Part shown: positions 34,779 through 45,949 of the stretch, piece by piece
Layout: each line of letters opens with the position of its first letter
How positions within the stretch are numbered: position 1 is the stretch's first letter
Assembly (NCBI GenBank): GCA_000733355.1
Contig: JNVV01000065.1
Span: forward strand, 4,586-68,585
Origin: Falciphora oryzae
Taxonomy: Eukaryota > Ascomycota > Sordariomycetes > Magnaporthales > Magnaporthaceae
Reading direction: 5' to 3'
DNA length: 64,000 nt
Notes under the pieces: model-generated
Seen by the model: only the letters and a program-made list of their open reading frames with translations
Database searches by the model: none
What the model was told of the DNA's origin: nothing
Translations under genes and position numbers: made by a program

Positions 34779-36549
34779 AACGTGTGCCGCCCGCGGGAAT
34801 CGTTGGAGTTTTTGCCGCTCCTGGAAAGCGGATATGTTCACTCATTCAGGAGCTTTTGTTCTCACGGCATCTAGGACTCACCCTCTCCATAGCTCCAGTT
34901 TCAGTTTGGTGTCCTATATAGGTACCGCCGACGTATAGCTCGTAACCTGGTTCGCTAGTAACCATGTTGGCGAGGTATCTAATCGACTTGCTACGCTCTT
35001 CAAGCTCGCGCCAGGTCTGTTTTCGTGATTTTGGTAGCCGTCTGCCTTGCTCTATTCCCTCTCCCCACTTTCTCATTCTCTCTCCATCTGTTGTAACGAG
35101 AATGAATTGATCTGATTGGATTGATTGTGTGTCCTGTCTCTCTGATGATGCGCCATGCCCGCCTCGACAGATTTCCCACAGATCTTGCGTCCTCACAACA
35201 CGTCCGTGCACCTGACTAATCAGATCCTTCCCCGCCTTTCAAGACTGCATTATGTACGCCGAGTCAGGCCGTAAAGCCGCCATTCCTTGATTTACGCATC
35301 CGCACGAGTCGTGCAAGTGTCCTCCTTTACATGGAGGATACACCCAATTCCCATCTCAGCTACCATTCCGCTACTCCAGTTCGCATTGGATCCGCACTGG
35401 AATTTGCGTTCAAATGGCCGAAATCCGTTTGCATTCAACCTGCCCATGACTAAGTTTAGTTTTGAATACGACGTGGTGATCACCAGGAAACCCATGGGCC
35501 AGCACCGTCACGTCTGCGAGTACCACCAACCCCGCACCGCCGTCACTTGACGTGTTGACGTGCTGGCTCAGTTGCTTGCCTGACTCTTGACAGGTTTCCT
35601 GCATGAACACTTAGTCCCCGAGTCCATCGCCGCACGCCAAAATATCCGGGAGAACGGACGATCAAGCATCGGGTGTATCGAGTCAGGCGAGATTTGTGGG
35701 GGTGGCGTGTAAAAAATCAAGCCCACGTGGGTGCATAGTCTAAACCCCCTTTATAATATGGGCTACGACGATGGCGGGTGAGATAAGGCGGTTGCACTGT
35801 ATCTCGTGTAAGCCGTTACACTGCATATTTTCCCAAAGTTAAAATCGGCCACAGGCATCCCACTGCCCCAAGGCGAACCAACTCCCAATTACCCGAGCCG
35901 TTTGACGAGGCTGCAAAGGGTCCTTCGGCGGACTCCGTTATGCAGGGTCTTGATTCAAGCACCTGCCCTCGGCCCGGCCCGACAGGGGTCAGGACAAGGC
36001 GGCGGCGTGACGCGATGTCGCTATGCCGGCCTTGTACGGCAATTAAGCAACGCTTCCTTGTGCGTACGCTGATCAAAAAGGCAATAGGCAAGCGATTGGC
36101 AGCCCAAGCCCAACTTTAGATGCCGATTGCGGCCTGCCGGTCGCTGAGTCAAGCACCGCCGGCCCCTCCCCGAAGGCTTCCGCGGCATCAGTCTCCCCGC
36201 ACCGGATCGCCTCGGATCGTTGACCCCGGACCGGGCATTGTATGCCTTGCTCCCCATGGACGACGCGTGGCTCCCTTGTGCCAGCGGAGGATAGGGTTTT
36301 GCAGTCCGCTTCAAGACGAGGCACTTGACCTTGTCCGTCCTTCTCTTCATTGCTTCGAGGTCATCAGCATCTCTGGCAGTAGTGGTTAGGTTCTGGCGCC
36401 TCTTCGTCTACTGATCTCTGCCCCACAACTCGCTCTATCAGCGTCTAGGCAGCAGTGGTCAAGTTCTGTCGTCTCCTCGTCTACTGATCTCTGCCCCTAG
36501 CTCATTCCGTATCAAAGACCAAACTCGGGACCATCACTTCACAGAAACA
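34779..36549. other. Intergenic region between the two P450 genes
   Basis: 1.77 kb without a convincing gene. Short open frames exist on both strands but none has a family motif or codon pattern like the neighbours. At about 36378-36500, directly upstream of P450-B, a 73 bp unit containing 'gtctactgatctctgcccc' is present twice (36406, 36479) and may be promoter sequence. Confidence 0.5.
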
Positions 36550-38751
36550 ATGCTCCATCTTTCCTTGTGTCTTCTGGGCCTCCCGCTCCTGCTGCTCCTC
36601 GCCCGCGGCGTCTACAATGTCTTCCTGCATCCGCTCCGCCGCTACCCGGGCCCGTTGCTGTGCCGGGCCAGCTTCCTCCCGCTGATGCTGAAGCACTGCC
36701 GGGGCGACTCGACCCGGTACATCGAGGCCCTGCACAGGCGGTACGGCCCCGTCGTCCGCGTCGAGCCCAACCTGCTGAGCTACGCCGACAGCCGGGCGTG
36801 GTCCGACATTTACGGGCACCGAAGGACCGAGGACAAGACGAGACCGCGGGGCAACCTGCCCAAGACGTCCTTTGGCGTCCGCACCAACCTCAATGGCGTT
36901 TCTGACATTGTGAGCCGTTAAGCTGGGCTGCCTTGCCTTGCCTTCCCTGTCTCTCTCGAGCAAGTCTTTCGGGTTGGCGCTGATTGGGCACGTTCGCTAC
37001 AAAAGATCAACGCGCACTCTGAACAAGACCACAGGCGCATGAGGAGGGTGATGAACCACATGTTCGCCCCGTCTGCCTTAACCAACGAAGAGCCTTTAGT
37101 CCAGCGATACGTGGACAAGATGATCACCCGTCTTCGAGAAAGGGCAGTTCGGGGCGAAGAGGTCGACATGGTGATGTGGTACAAGTATGTTGTTGGCACC
37201 CGCCCTTTTACAATTCGTTGAGCCCGTCCTCGATTATCTATCTGACTGTATAACCTAAGCTACACTACCTTTGATCTGCTGGGGGCGTTGGCCTTCGACC
37301 AGGACTTCGGCTGTCTAGAGAGCGGCGAGCTCCATGTAGGTGGAGAGAGGCTAACCCGCCATCCCCTATTTCCCGCTATCCAGAGGTTCCCGTTCCCACT
37401 GACGGAAATTACTTTTTTGCAGCCGTGGGTGGCCAACGTCTTCAGGTCGCTCAAGGACGGCTTCCTGCAGCGGACGCTGAACCGCTTCCCGTACCCGCTC
37501 AGCCAGCTGGCCTACCGCTACTGGACCGAGAACGCCCTGACGCAGGCCCGCAAGGCCGAGTTTGGCTTCGCCGTCGCCAGCGCAAAGAAGCGGCTCTCCC
37601 GGGGTGTCGATGAGGGCAAACATGACTTTATGAGCTACATGCTCAAGAACAACGACACCAAGGGGCAAGCCACACCATACACCGTTTCCCTCCTCCCCTG
37701 CTCACGTCTCTCTCTAGCGGCCTTTCTTTGCAGCTCGCTGATCCCCTTTGTCCCAACAGACTGTCCGAAGGCGAGATAATCAGCAATTCGGCCATCCTCA
37801 TCATCGCCGGCAGCGAGACCTGTGAGCCACGGATCCTGTCCTCCCCCTTTCATCACTGCGCAAAGGAAACGGGACTAATCAAACGGGCCGACAACAGCCG
37901 CGTCGTATCTCTCGGGAGCCACGTTCCACCTGCTGATGAACCCTGCCATCATGGAAAAGCTCACGGCCTTGATCCGCTCGACCTTTGCCACCGACTCCGA
38001 GATCACGCCGTCTTCGCTCGCCCAGCTCGAGTACCTGACGGCGGTGCTCAAGGAAGCCGGGCGCATCTACCCCTCCTTGCCTTCCGGTTAGACAAAATTT
38101 CCCTCGGCTGCCTGCGGTTTCCACCCTGCCATACCCCTAACCTCTTGTTTCTTTTTATCATACAACCAAAACATACGCCTATAGCGCCGGGCTGACACCT
38201 TGTGTTTCACAACACAGGCCAACCCCGACTGGTCACCGAGGGCGGGGCCTTCATCGCCGGCGAGATGGTCCCCGCAGGCTCCATCGTCTTCGTGCACCCG
38301 AAGGGGGCCAGCGCGGCGCCCTTCAACTTCGCCGACCCGGAGCGCTTCGTCCCCGAGCGCTGGCTCAAGGAGCCGCCGGCCCCCTACGCCGACGACAACC
38401 TCGAGGCCTCGATGCCGTTCGGTCTGGGCCCGCGGTCCTGCATCGGCCAAAGGTAACGTAGAAGCGGCTTATCCTCATCTCTTAGCTACTGTCGCTCCCG
38501 TGTCCCTTTTCTTTTTTTTTTTTTTTTTTTCGGTGCGTTGTTGGGCGCGTGGCTGACTAAGACCCGTCTTTGTCCGTTCCAGCCTCGCCTGGGTCGAGAT
38601 GCGCTTGATCCTGGCGCGGCTGCTGTGGAACTTTGACCTGGCGCTGGTCCCCGAGCAGAGCCGCTGGGTGCAAGACCAAAAGGTCTTCCAGGTGTGGCAG
38701 AAGACGCCACTCAAGGTACGGGTCACGGAGCGAAAGGACCTGCCGTCCTAG
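36550..38751 (+). CDS. Cytochrome P450 monooxygenase B
   Basis: Eight exons: 36550-36909, 37006-37184, 37260-37335, 37423-37664, 37760-37821, 37898-38086, 38218-38452, 38583-38751, giving 503 residues. An N-terminal hydrophobic anchor (residues 1-20) is followed by the usual 'HPLRRYPGP' hinge. I-helix is AGSETSAS (from A302), ExxR is EAGR (359-362), the PERF-type motif is DPERFVPERW, and the haem loop is FGLGPRSCIG with Cys444. The style is that of isotrichodermin C-15 hydroxylase-like fungal P450s. The fourth intron (37665-37759) needs a GC donor; the other six are GT-AG. Its stop codon lies 29 bp inside the 3' end of the chitinase pseudogene on the other strand. Together with P450-A it would match the two P450s of the Botrytis ABA cluster, but one-to-one orthology cannot be claimed without alignment. 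Confidence 0.9.
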
Positions 38752-41700
38752 AAAAAGCAGAGGTAGCCTGTGCAATTCTTTCGGCCTTTTTATGTAAGAC
38801 ATGGACAGGTCTTTTGGCGGTAAACAGTGGCTGGATCCAAAGTCGATCGGTCTTGGTCCAGACGCGCTTGACGTCGGACCATGCGTCGTCGCCGCCCAGG
38901 CCACTCCACAGGGTAGAGACGTCGTAGTTCTTTTGGTTCACTACCATCTCGTTCTCGCAGTCAAGGCTCGTCCAGGTGCCGCTGCGCGAGTCATCATTCT
39001 TGGGTTCCTCGCCGTTGAGCGCCTTTTTCTTGAACGAGGCCCGGTCGCTCGCCGGCGCCGGCACGTCGTGGTACTTTTGCAAGTCGGTCGCCCAGTCCGT
39101 CGTGCCGCCCATGCCCCAGGCCTTATAAAGAGCCGTGCGCGTCTTCTTGGTCGCCGGGCTCATGTAAGAAACCCATTCGTCATTGCCGTAGACGAGAATG
39201 TCGCTGTTGCTGCTGGCGTCGACGAAGCTCGTCACGACGCGCCCGGCACGCTTCTTGTCCCCGACAATCTCGCCAATCTCGGCATCTGCTATATATCCTC
39301 CAGTGTCCGTGCAGACACCCTTTTTGGCCGGGCTGTTGACCCTGTCTCCCAAGTAGTTGCACTGTGGTCCCCAGCAGCCCGCCGAGGCCATCTTGTAGGT
39401 CCGACCGTGGCTCGTCACGCCGACAATCACCTTGCGGCCGGGCACGCCCGCCTTGGTTATCATGGCCAGCGACAGCTTCGTCTCGGTCAGGTTCACCTGG
39501 CTTCGAAGGCAGTTGCCGTTGTCACAGCCGTCCTGGGAGTTCTTGTTGTCCGTGTCCCACTAGCCTACATGATGTGCGCTTCTGGGTCAGAACTCGAGAC
39601 ACGTAAAAGCGGGTGAGTCGGAGAATACGCACCGTGAAGATCATAGGTCATGTAGACAATGTAGTCGACGACTGCGCCAATCTCCTTGATGGGAAATTGT
39701 TTCAGGTACCAGTACGACGACGGCGCGGCAATAGAGACGGTCTTGCCTGACAGAAGGTTCTTGAGGATGACCAAGAACTTCAAGTACCTGTCACCATCGT
39801 CCTTATCACCAGCCGGAATGCCGGGAATGTCAGGAGCGCCGGGGTACTCCCAGTCAATGTCGTCACCATCAAGGTCATGCTTTTTGATAAAATTGGCGAT
39901 GTTAGTTGCTACCTTGAGCCTGTTGGCGTCAGTTACGGCGTTGCGGAAAATCATGTACGTGGCGGGCAGGGCCGAAAAGTCCCAGCCGCCAAAGGACAAG
40001 ATCCGCTTCGGGCCGCCGATCTTTTTAAACTGCTCAAACTGATAGGTCGACAGAATATCGCCCGTCTCAACTTCAAATGCCGGCGTCAGGGTGCCAAAGC
40101 CAAAGTGGACGTGCGTGTAAGCGCTCCTGTCGATCTGGGAAGCATCCTGGTAGAGGCACTCGCGGTTCATCGAGTAACCCTCAAAGTAGCCAACACGGAT
40201 CGCTCCACCGCCATCGCCCTTGACAATGTCCATGCCACAGTTGGAGATGCACCCATAGGTGCCAGGCTCGGCGGTGCCGGGAGCTCCCGTGCCTGTATCG
40301 ACGCAGAAGTCCTTGCTGATACCACATTGACCCCACTGCGTCGCTCCAAGTTAGCGCATTGCCCAGGTGTCAAGTCCGGCAGGGGTTCACTTACAATGTT
40401 GCAGCAGGCATTGAGCGGGCACGGGTTCATCTTGGAAATGTCCGAGTCGTCCTTGGGGTCCACGGTGCCGAGCTTTTGTGGTCCGCAGACAGCGTTGGGC
40501 AGATTGGCTGGAAACGGCGGCCTGCCCTTGCTCAGGCACATGACGGTCTCCTTGAACAGGAAGTTCTTGCAAGTGTTCCAGCCCCACGTCTTCTGGTTGT
40601 ACTCATCCAGCAGGTCGTGCGAGAGCGAGTACTCGGCGGACAGGCTGTCGCAGGTGTCTCCGTCAACAATCTTGTGTGTGAAGCAAGAGCCGTCGGCATT
40701 CGGGGGTGGAGCAAAGTCGGGCATGGACCCGGCGGAACAGCAGACGTGCTGCTTGGCCTTGAGGCCGTTGCAGAACCTGTCGTCGCCGACGTTGTACTTG
40801 TCGAAGTCTTTCCTCGAGATGCCGCACCTAGATGCGAGAGTGTCGCAGATGTCATTGTCCTGGACCTAGATGGTGCGGCAGTCTGCGCGAGGATGGAGGT
40901 CGAGACCAGTAGCAACACGCCGCTTCAGCAGAGCGGGGCTGGTAGTGTTGCTGGTCGTGTTGCTGGCAAGGACCATAGACGGGAGCGGCATGGTGAACTG
41001 CACCCGGCCCTTGATGTCGGCAGAGTGTGGCAAGGCAAGGCACCGTGCGTGGCTCCACCCCCTAATAGCCTCTTGGACGGCCCCAAAGGTGCCGTTTGTC
41101 GACAGCATGAGGCCAAAGATGTGGGCGCCGCTGTAGTCGGGCTCGCACAGCTGCATGGCGAGCTCCGTGGCCGACGCGCCCAGAGACGAGAACCACTCCT
41201 CCAGGGCCCCGAGGGCGACGGTGCTGAGCTCCTGGGACTTGAGGGCGCGGCCGACGTAGACGCCGAGGGTGGCCTGGCCCGAGCGGGCGAACATGGTGAA
41301 GGGCTGGTCCTCTGAGTACCCGTGTCCGCCGTCGAGGTAGCCGCGGAGCTGCCTGATCAGTGACTGGTGGGCCGCTCCTACCCCGCCAGGTTGCTCCTGC
41401 CACCAACCAATTTTGAAGCTGACGTCAGAGCTGGAGGAGTCGTTAGCGGCTCTGGCAGAAATCACCTTAATGGTTGCCGAGGCGTTATCGGCGCCATCGG
41501 CGTCATAGGCATCCGACGAGGCGCAGGCCGAAATGCGATGCGCGCCACCCACACTGTCGTTGAGGGGGTCGTTGAGGCCGAAGCTGTAAAAGATGCTTTG
41601 CGAGCATCTTTTGAGTTGTTTTATGCCCGGGTAGACGGGCTATTTGTCGACGCTGGGCCCAGATTCGCTGCATCGCTGCGGACACACGCCGCTGCTTTTG

Positions 41701-41852
41701 TATGTTGGATTGGTAGAAAGGCGAATAGCACTGGCCGGCGAGGCAAAGAAGCCAGAGGTCCCGAGTGCCACTACCAGCCAGGACGGTGGAGGCAGATGCA
41801 TGGTGAAGGAGCAAGTGGACGAGCACCACAATGTGCTTGAAGAAGATATCAC
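38723..41852 (-). pseudogene. Subgroup C GH18 chitinase with LysM and chitin-binding domains, inactivated
   Basis: Start is 41852 or 41801 (signal-peptide-like N-terminus). Order seen: a CPxRCSxSGP N-terminal module, a linker, two LysM-like segments (about 40865-40740 and 40730-40545), a hevein-type chitin-binding domain spanning an intron (40336-40394), and a GH18 catalytic domain with GDDIDWE near 39840. A second intron is 39566-39632. The family resembles killer-toxin-alpha-like secreted chitinases that act on fungal cell walls. The frame is broken by TAG at 41640-41642, TAG at 40866-40868, TAG at 39561-39563, and one extra base near 39536. All three stops fit CpA to TpA changes at Trp or Gln codons. 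The C-terminal extension of the family is missing after about 38850. It lies divergent from the LysM effector gene and overlaps the end of P450-B. Confidence 0.88.
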
Positions 41853-42816
41853 ACAGGCAAGGAGAGCATGCAGCGGGCAACTGACTGCCTGTAACCTGGA
41901 CTAGTTTCTGGCAGGCCGCATGGCGATGGACCAATTTTTATATCGTCGTGCGCCGCCGATGCTCGCTTCTGTTTTTGGTCGTTTCGTGGTGACTGGGTGA
42001 CTTTCCCCGGAACTTTTCACCATCTGCTCACGAGACCGCCATCCATTGGACCCCTGCATCATAACCTTTCTGCAGGGTCTATTGACAATATTAATATCAC
42101 CCCGCATAGCCGCACCCTACTCGGACTCCATTTCGCAGGCAGGCAGGCAGCATCACTCGGGAGGAAGTCGCACCCGTTTGAGATAAAGATATACGTGAGG
42201 TTCCATTTCCTAAAATGTAACGTTTCCGGAAGGGGGCCCTTTTTTATATTATGTTAGATCACTATCCAACGTGATAAGGCGATAGAAAGGGTGATACCTG
42301 AGTTTGCAAACAGTTCGCGGTGTGATGGAGAAACTCAGCCTTACCAAACGAAAGGACTTCCTGGTTGGGGTTGCGCAACCCTGGTTTTACATCAGCATAT
42401 GCGGATTTGGATAACCTCGTGCGAAATTGCTCGCATTTGCTCGGACTCCCTAATCTGTTAATAGGGTAAAGGCAATGGAATAGGATGGAACATGGATATT
42501 CGAACAATACTGAATACTTCAGGTGGCAAGTATTGTCAAAATGGCCCGACTTGGATGGTGCATGTTACGGCGTTCTAGACCTTATGGTCACCTCGGCCGT
42601 CGCGGTGCACCGGCCCAGAGAATGTGCTCAGAAATGGTGAGGGCGAGGACCTCGCGTACTCCCATCGAATTTCTGGTTTGTGTCCTCTGTCGGTGAGAAA
42701 TGTACATAAGTCGACAGGATCAACCTGAGACTTCCAAAACAGACGGGAGCACTGATCACCCATCACACTCACTCAAGCCCTCTCGTCCCTTCCCTTTACC
42801 TACTCCACTTCGCATT
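41853..42816. promoter_or_regulatory. Divergent intergenic region, chitinase pseudogene and LysM gene
   Basis: About 960 bp with no gene seen. It contains a short 'gcaggcaggcagca' run near 42138 and AT-rich stretches. It would have been the shared promoter of the chitinase and LysM genes. Confidence 0.4.
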
Positions 42817-43715
42817 ATGCACGCCTTTTACCTTTTCGTTGGCGCCGCTGGGCTTGTCCCTGCCTTCGTCGCCGCCCAGCACCCCGAGATGCTGAAGCGC
42901 GGCGTTAACTGCGCGTTCGCCACCCGCCCAGACCGGGGGGCCACGTGCGAGTCCTTCGCAAGCGCCTGGGGTCTTTCGGTAGAGGAGCTGCAGAAGCTCA
43001 ACCCGGGTGTTTCCTGTCCCAACATTATAGCCGGCCAGGACTACTGCGTTATCGGCGAAGTTACGGCTGATCCCACCACTACCAGCAGCACTGCCAAGCC
43101 GACTACCACCAGCACCACTTCCAGAGTCCCGACAACTAGCACGACCCCGAAGACCACGACGTCCTCCACCACGAGTGCTCCCGCTCCAGGCAACTCGCCT
43201 GCCATGCCGGGCTTCGCGGACAACTGTGACAAGTTTTACAAGGTCTCTTCGGGCGACACCTGTGACGCCATTGCCAAGAAGAACTCCATCACTGTGGCCC
43301 AGTTCCGTAGCTGGAACTCCGAGATTGACGCGAGTATGTGATTTCCCCCTTCAGCTAATATCTTTGAAAAAAGAAAACCACCACTGACAACCTTTTCTTT
43401 TCCTCCCAAAAAAAAACAGACTGCAGCAACCTCTGGCTCGGCTACTACGTCTGCGTCCACACCCCCGGCGCGGCTGCCCCTCCCACCACAACCACCAGCA
43501 AGGCTCCCGAGCCCACCAACACCGGACCCCAGCCGCAGATGCCCGGCATCGTGTCCAACTGCAAGAAGTTCTACAAGGTCAAATCCGGCGACGGCTGCGA
43601 GGCCATCGCCAGGGCCAACAACATCTCGCTCGCCCAGTTCCTCGCGTACAACACCGCTGTCGACTCGAACTGCAGCAACATCTGGCTGGGCTATTACGTC
43701 TGCGTTGGCGTCTAA
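42817..43715 (+). CDS. Secreted LysM protein with three LysM domains
   Basis: Two exons, 42817-43333 and 43420-43715, give 270 residues. A signal peptide of about 20 residues is followed by Lys-Arg (27-28), a possible Kex2 site. LysM1 lies at about 32-78. A Thr/Ser-rich linker follows, then LysM2 (CDKFYKVSSGDTCDAIA ... WLGYYVCV) and LysM3 (CKKFYKVKSGDGCEAIA ... WLGYYVCV), joined by a Pro/Thr-rich linker. Each domain has the paired cysteines of fungal LysM proteins, and there is no catalytic domain or anchor. Proteins of this build (Ecp6, Slp1 type) bind chitin oligomers outside the cell and can hide hyphae from host chitin sensing. LysM2 and LysM3 are very alike, pointing to internal duplication. 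It sits back to back with the dead chitinase, an arrangement known from other fungi (for example Trichoderma TAL6 next to a subgroup C chitinase). Confidence 0.92.
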
Positions 43716-44119
43716 AGAGCATGGTGAAGCATGGTCTTGTAGCTGTATTTGCAACAATAGGGTCCTGGGTGGGGTGGGCCAATGGGGCCAATAATACCTG
43801 TCGATCGATAGCAAAAGGTGATGGAAATAACATCAAGGCGGCATGGAGGTATCATTTGGGAGGACACCCGATTGCATACAAACTGTTTTGCTTTAAAAGC
43901 TATATGCCCCTCGCGGCTGTTTCCTTCCTGTGTACACATTTGAGGTGGCTCATACATCGCCTTTGGGGCATAACCTGATGTGATGCTTCAGAAGCATGAA
44001 TGTTAATTAAAGCCTCTAAACTCTCTAAACTCTCTAACCCCGGCAGATTGTGAATCCTTAACAAACTGGTTAATGTCAACAGCGGAAACGAACTCATCTT
44101 CGATGTTCCCAAGGGCTTA
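43716..44119. other. 3' flank of the LysM gene, nothing recognised
   Basis: About 400 bp without gene or repeat that I can name, apart from a short 'aaactctctaaactctctaa' direct repeat near 44016. Confidence 0.4.
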
Positions 44120-44294
44120 GCTAAAACCCAATAGTGTGCGCAGGGTGGCGGCACAGATGCGTTCGTCAAACGGTGAGGCTAAAAGCAAATGGGATCAAAG
44201 GCGTCCGTTTTTGGAACCCAAAACGTCCGTTTCTGGACGCCTGTGATCCCATTTGCTCCCAAACCCGCTATAAACCAAAACATGTGAGGGCCGG
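44120..44294. repeat. Hairpin repeat H, copy 1
   Basis: 175 bp, matches 49014-49187 at most positions. It contains an inner inverted repeat: 'caaatgggatcaaaggcgtc' pairs with 'gacgcctgtgatcccatttg' across about 28 bp. It starts around 'aacccaatagtgtgcgca' and ends with 'aaacatgtgagggccg'. Non-coding. Confidence 0.75.
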
Positions 44295-44399
44295 ACAGGA
44301 TTGAAATTTACGGTGAAAATGGGATCCGGCGTTTTTAACCTTAGGCCACAACATTAGCGTCCTACCTGCCCGCTTTTCTCCATGGTCTACCCGGAATTC

Positions 44400-44812
44400 T
44401 GTAACATGCTACGCACTGGAGGGGTTCTCGCCGGGAGGTCTCAGAGGTTCAGGGCACTCAGCGGTTCTGATTCTGGTTTCAAGGTAGTGGTAGGGTAATA
44501 CAGAAACGGTAGCTTGCCCTCTAGGTCTTCTCGACAAAGGACCTCTTCGGGCTCTCCTTATACACGGACATCTCTGATGGACTCCGGTTTCCACGGACAC
44601 CCTGTCCCCGGGCGCGGCCTTCGGCGTCCTTGTCCTCCGGCTTCGTATTCTGGCCTGGGACCGGACTGGCTTGCCCGGCATCGGACTTGCTTTTCTTCCA
44701 GTGTACCCGGTTCCAAACTTGCTTTTTTCCCTGTGTTCCTTCGGGCCTTTCGACAGGTTGTTTCCAGTGTTTCGCCGGTGCCTTCTGGCCAGCCATCTTG
44801 CGGGGTGTTACA
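44400..44812 (-). repeat. Probable solo LTR or LTR-related repeat
   Basis: 413 bp bounded by TGTAACA and TGTTACA. Short segments ('cttgccctc', 'cttatacac', 'aggttcag') run in the same order as in the better-defined solo LTR at 63294-63797. No matching 5 bp duplication is seen (AATTC and AAGAA), so limits and nature are uncertain. Confidence 0.4.
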
Positions 44813-45309
44813 AAGAAGAGCCTCGGCGCAACTAGCGCCAATCCAGGGGAGTATTGTCATGACCTAGAGATGTCAGGGGCAGGACCCGATTAGATAAGCG
44901 TGTGGAGCGCACGCCCCTCCTCCGGAGCGTCCCCTTAAGGGGCCGCCCTAATAGGGAATCTGGCTCCTCTACACTTGGGGGCAAGATTCAGCAACGCCAA
45001 AACTGAGACCTGACTACTGGCCACTTGCTGCTCTCTCTTGCGCCTCGGACGCTGTGAACCCAGTCCCTCCTGGTAGAGGAACCCCAAGTCACGACAATCG
45101 GAAAACAAATAGGCGTCAAAACAAGGAGGGATTCCAGGAAGGACTACGGGACGAAACAAAAAAGTAAATCGTGTTAAAAGTAGGTTTAAGCTAAAGATGA
45201 ACCTTGACGAAATTTAACGCCGATTTGTACTAGAAATTGCAGGCGAGTCGTGGAATCCACCACCCCATTGTCTGGCTGATGCTCCTGAACTCCATTGAAA
45301 TGCCGAGTT
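44813..45309. other. Intergenic DNA, no gene recognised
   Basis: About 500 bp. A minus-strand frame at 45159-44935 has no recognisable motif. Possibly internal sequence of a degraded retroelement next to the LTR-like repeat at 44400-44812. Confidence 0.3.
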
Positions 45310-45434
45310 TGTGACAAGCAGAAAAGCAGAAAAGCAGGCAGAAAGATCAAAAAAAAAAAAAAGCTTGAACAAAAGAACTAGTTACCAAAAAGCGGGCAAA
45401 AAACAAAATAAAATAAAGCAGTAAAAAAGGAAAA

Positions 45435-45658
45435 TGTTGGATTACGTTAGCAGCGCGTGCATCTCCACGCCTCGTGGGCCTGCGGCCCACGGGCCGTGCG
45501 CTCCCACGAGCCTACAAAAGGGGATCTTCGATCCCCTTCCTGTAACTAGATTCCTTCTCCTCATCATGCATCAATACAGACACCTTTCCAGATCTATAGA
45601 TCTTTGTTCTTTCTCTTAGGAGATCTCCGAGCCTACAGGAGTAACACTCCTACCAACA
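45435..45658 (+). repeat. Solo LTR, Ty1/copia type, with perfect target duplication
   Basis: 224 bp, starts TGTTGGATTACG and ends CTCCTACCAACA, flanked by GAAAA at 45430-45434 and 45659-45663. A perfect GC-rich palindrome around 'cgtgggcctgcggcccacg' lies near 45475. It has little RIP and is related to the LTR at 29694-29955. Confidence 0.92.
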
Positions 45659-45910
45659 GAAAAGAAGGATGAAAACAAGCAAAAGGAAGCAGGTGAGGAA
45701 AAACCAAATAGCAAAAAGCGGAAAACAAAGCCAAACAGGAATAAACAAATAAAAAAAAATAAAAAAAAGCAGAGAGCAAGACAGAAAAGCACAAAAACAG
45801 AAAAAAGGGGAAACAGGCAAACGGACTAAAAGGGCAAAAAGCAAAGAATAAGGAGCAAAAAAGGACAAAGCAAAAAGAAAAGCGTAAGAGACGTGGAGAA
45901 CAGGACGAGC

Positions 45911-45949
45911 CAAAAACAAAAACAAAAACAAAAACAAAAACAAAAAAAA
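45911..45949 (+). repeat. (CAAAAA)n microsatellite
   Basis: Five to six perfect hexamer units followed by a run of A. Confidence 0.9.

Noticed and set aside
39877..41315. Long plus-strand open frames across the chitinase
   Set aside because: They lie opposite the recognisable LysM and GH18 domains, and their composition is that of reverse-complement coding sequence.
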